This document shows positions 5,569 through 6,700 of a DNA stretch of 6,700 bases, one piece after another. Below the pieces are notes generated by a model. The model worked only from the letters and a program-made list of their open reading frames with translations, was not told the DNA's origin and did not search any database. Numbering within the stretch: the stretch's first letter is position 1; every line of letters starts with the position of its first letter. Where the stretch lies: the NCBI GenBank assembly GCA_964616275.1, contig CAZTUL010000093.1:1-6700 (forward strand), read 5' to 3'. The translations under genes and the position numbers were made by a program. Source of the stretch: CAYZJV01 sp964616275. GTDB lineage: Bacteria > Spirochaetota > Spirochaetia > Sphaerochaetales > Sphaerochaetaceae.

Positions 5569-6549
5569 TCAAGAAACTTCTCCCATATGAGCACCAGCTT
5601 TCGTTAAAAGTGAAATGATTTCTTCTGAACAATAGTTGAACCGTGCAATATCGAGCGGTAGCAATCCATCTCCGTCAGGCTCATTCACATTACACCCAGA
5701 TTGTATGAGAGCTTGAACAACTTCAGTATTATCATCCAAATGACAGCCTAGTGCGTAATGCAATGCTGTCTCACCTGTAACAGATTTTGCCTGTATATCT
5801 TTTGTGTATTTGAGCAATAACAAAGCAACTTCATTATTGTCTGCAGCACATGCATGCATGAGAGGAGTCATACCATGACAATCGGTACTCTGCGGGTCAA
5901 CCCCGCCATCGAGGAGAACTTGAACTAATTCAGCATTATCCATCGCATGGATAATAACGGGATACCCTTCATCATCTACAGCATTGGGATCCACACCAAG
6001 CTCTAGAAGTACTGCTACCATTGAAACTGGATCAGGATTTTCATAAATTGCAACTACAATTGCATTCTGATCAACCGATTGCTCATCTCTGAGCCACATT
6101 TCATCCACATCGACATCATCAGCATCGTCCCTATCGGCCAGATAAAGATCCATCGGCATGGTCGTATTGCTCTCTGCTCCCTCCGAATGAAAGAACCGAA
6201 TAAGTGTATCATCTGATTGTGCAGCTGCAGAGAGCAGGAAAAAAAGATTTTTATCGGCCTGTGTTACATGAGAAACACAATGGTACAACTCGCGTGCCAC
6301 TTCAGGATTTGAGTTATTGATGATTGCCTGGCAAACGCTATCGATAGTAACATCGGACCCCGCCTTTAGAAGCGTACGCAGAACCGATAGATGGGGGTTA
6401 TGTAAAATTGCATACACCAAGGGAGAATGGCCTTCATCATCAACCTCATTAATATCGCGAATTTGAACAAGCATTGATTCAATATCAACTCCCGATTTAC
6501 ATGAAATTACTTGTTCGCATAGATGTAAAAACACTTCAGAATTATCCAT
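5569..6549 (-). CDS. Ankyrin-repeat protein, cytoplasmic, function unknown
   Basis: A 326-residue protein with no signal peptide or membrane segment. Ankyrin repeats are recognisable at about 36-68, 158-190, 191-222, 223-254, 255-290 and 291-322, with a degenerate one or two at 71-125. Clear signatures are HGMTPLMHACAADNNEVALLLL (225-246 region) and TGETALHYAL (258-267). Between the two repeat blocks lies a strongly acidic linker (about 139-156, rich in D and E), suggesting two ankyrin modules joined by a charged hinge. No catalytic domain is present, so a protein-binding role is likely; the partner is unknown. It is first in a cluster with rnhA and comM, so a link to nucleic-acid metabolism is possible but rests on position alone. 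The start is supported by GGAG eight bases upstream and a nearby promoter. Confidence 0.9.
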   Translation of the reverse strand: MDNSEVFLHLCEQVISCKSGVDIESMLVQIRDINEVDDEGHSPLVYAILHNPHLSVLRTLLKAGSDVTIDSVCQAIINNSNPEVARELYHCVSHVTQADKNLFFLLSAAAQSDDTLIRFFHSEGAESNTTMPMDLYLADRDDADDVDVDEMWLRDEQSVDQNAIVVAIYENPDPVSMVAVLLELGVDPNAVDDEGYPVIIHAMDNAELVQVLLDGGVDPQSTDCHGMTPLMHACAADNNEVALLLLKYTKDIQAKSVTGETALHYALGCHLDDNTEVVQALIQSGCNVNEPDGDGLLPLDIARFNYCSEEIISLLTKAGAHMGEVS

Positions 6550-6570
6550 AGCTCAAACTCCTCAACCTCC

Positions 6571-6599
6571 ATTGTACCACTAACTTTCCAGAGTCGCCA
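6571..6599 (-). promoter_or_regulatory. Extended -10 promoter for the ankyrin-rnhA-comM cluster
   Basis: On the - strand TACAAT (6571-6576) is preceded by TGG, giving an extended -10. The -35 (TGGCGA, 6594-6599) is weak at 17-base spacing. Start near 6564 leaves about 15 bases of leader, just enough for the GGAG Shine-Dalgarno. A second candidate lies upstream: TTCACT (6655-6660), 17 bases, TGTAAT (6632-6637). Confidence 0.55.
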
Positions 6600-6622
6600 C
6601 AGTGGATTTCTTCCTATGTGGT

Positions 6623-6669
6623 TGTTCTGTGATTACAATACCCTATAACTGTTCAGTGAAAACAATACC
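6623..6669. repeat. Two imperfect 20-bp direct repeats upstream of the ankyrin gene
   Basis: Bases 6623-6642 and 6650-6669 match at 17 of 20 positions (consensus TGTTCWGTGAWWACAATACC), offset 27 bases. They overlap the -10 and -35 of the distal candidate promoter. Paired binding sites for a regulator are a reasonable inference; they are not part of a longer array in this window. Confidence 0.6.
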
Positions 6670-6700
6670 TTTTCACACAAGAGAGCGTTAGGCTTGAGGG

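Noticed and set aside
6684..6692. Integron attC-like core GTTAGGC at the right edge
   Set aside because: No partner core or the paired inner boxes were found within the window, and no integrase is present.

Overview
The window reads as an ordinary bacterial chromosome segment with moderate, slightly AT-leaning composition. It holds housekeeping genes, two tRNAs and short intergenic gaps rich in hairpins. Several features fit a free-living or anaerobic spirochaete (Sphaerochaeta-like): an unusually long uracil phosphoribosyltransferase, a CGAxxG-type cysteine protein, a cytoplasmic ankyrin protein beside rnhA and comM, and tRNA genes that do not encode CCA. This placement is inference from gene content, not a sequence match, and is only moderately secure.

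Left part (1-1130): about 430 bases without a convincing gene. They contain a candidate leftward promoter and a run of small hairpins. Adenylate kinase (adk) follows on the + strand, possibly preceded by a seven-codon ORF whose stop overlaps the adk start. A perfect 11-bp hairpin separates adk from the convergent gene to its right. Everything after adk is on the - strand.

Middle (1112-3482): reading right to left on the - strand, tRNA-Lys(TTT) has a strong promoter and a strong terminator. Next come a CGAxxG cysteine protein, then tRNA-Glu(TTC) with promoter and terminator, then a promoter, an extended uracil phosphoribosyltransferase, and a small lipoprotein overlapping it by ATGA. The lipoprotein gene is interrupted by a 100-N assembly gap but clearly resumes beyond it in a different frame, so the gap is probably not its true size.

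Right part (3534-6700): a compact - strand cluster, ankyrin-repeat protein, rnhA, comM, with gaps of 32 and 50 bases. Each of these two gaps contains a hairpin that pairs with the next gene's Shine-Dalgarno. Upstream of the cluster lie two imperfect 20-bp direct repeats overlapping candidate promoter elements. RNase HI and ComM both act on nucleic acids (RNA-DNA hybrids; branch migration during transformation), so they may share expression; the ankyrin protein is of unknown role.

I see no phage, CRISPR, transposon or obvious new multi-gene system. The most useful observations are the repaired lipoprotein frame, the double-extended UPRTase, the comM copy that has lost usual family motifs, the Shine-Dalgarno hairpins, and the unusual terminator/Shine-Dalgarno juxtaposition after tRNA-Lys.
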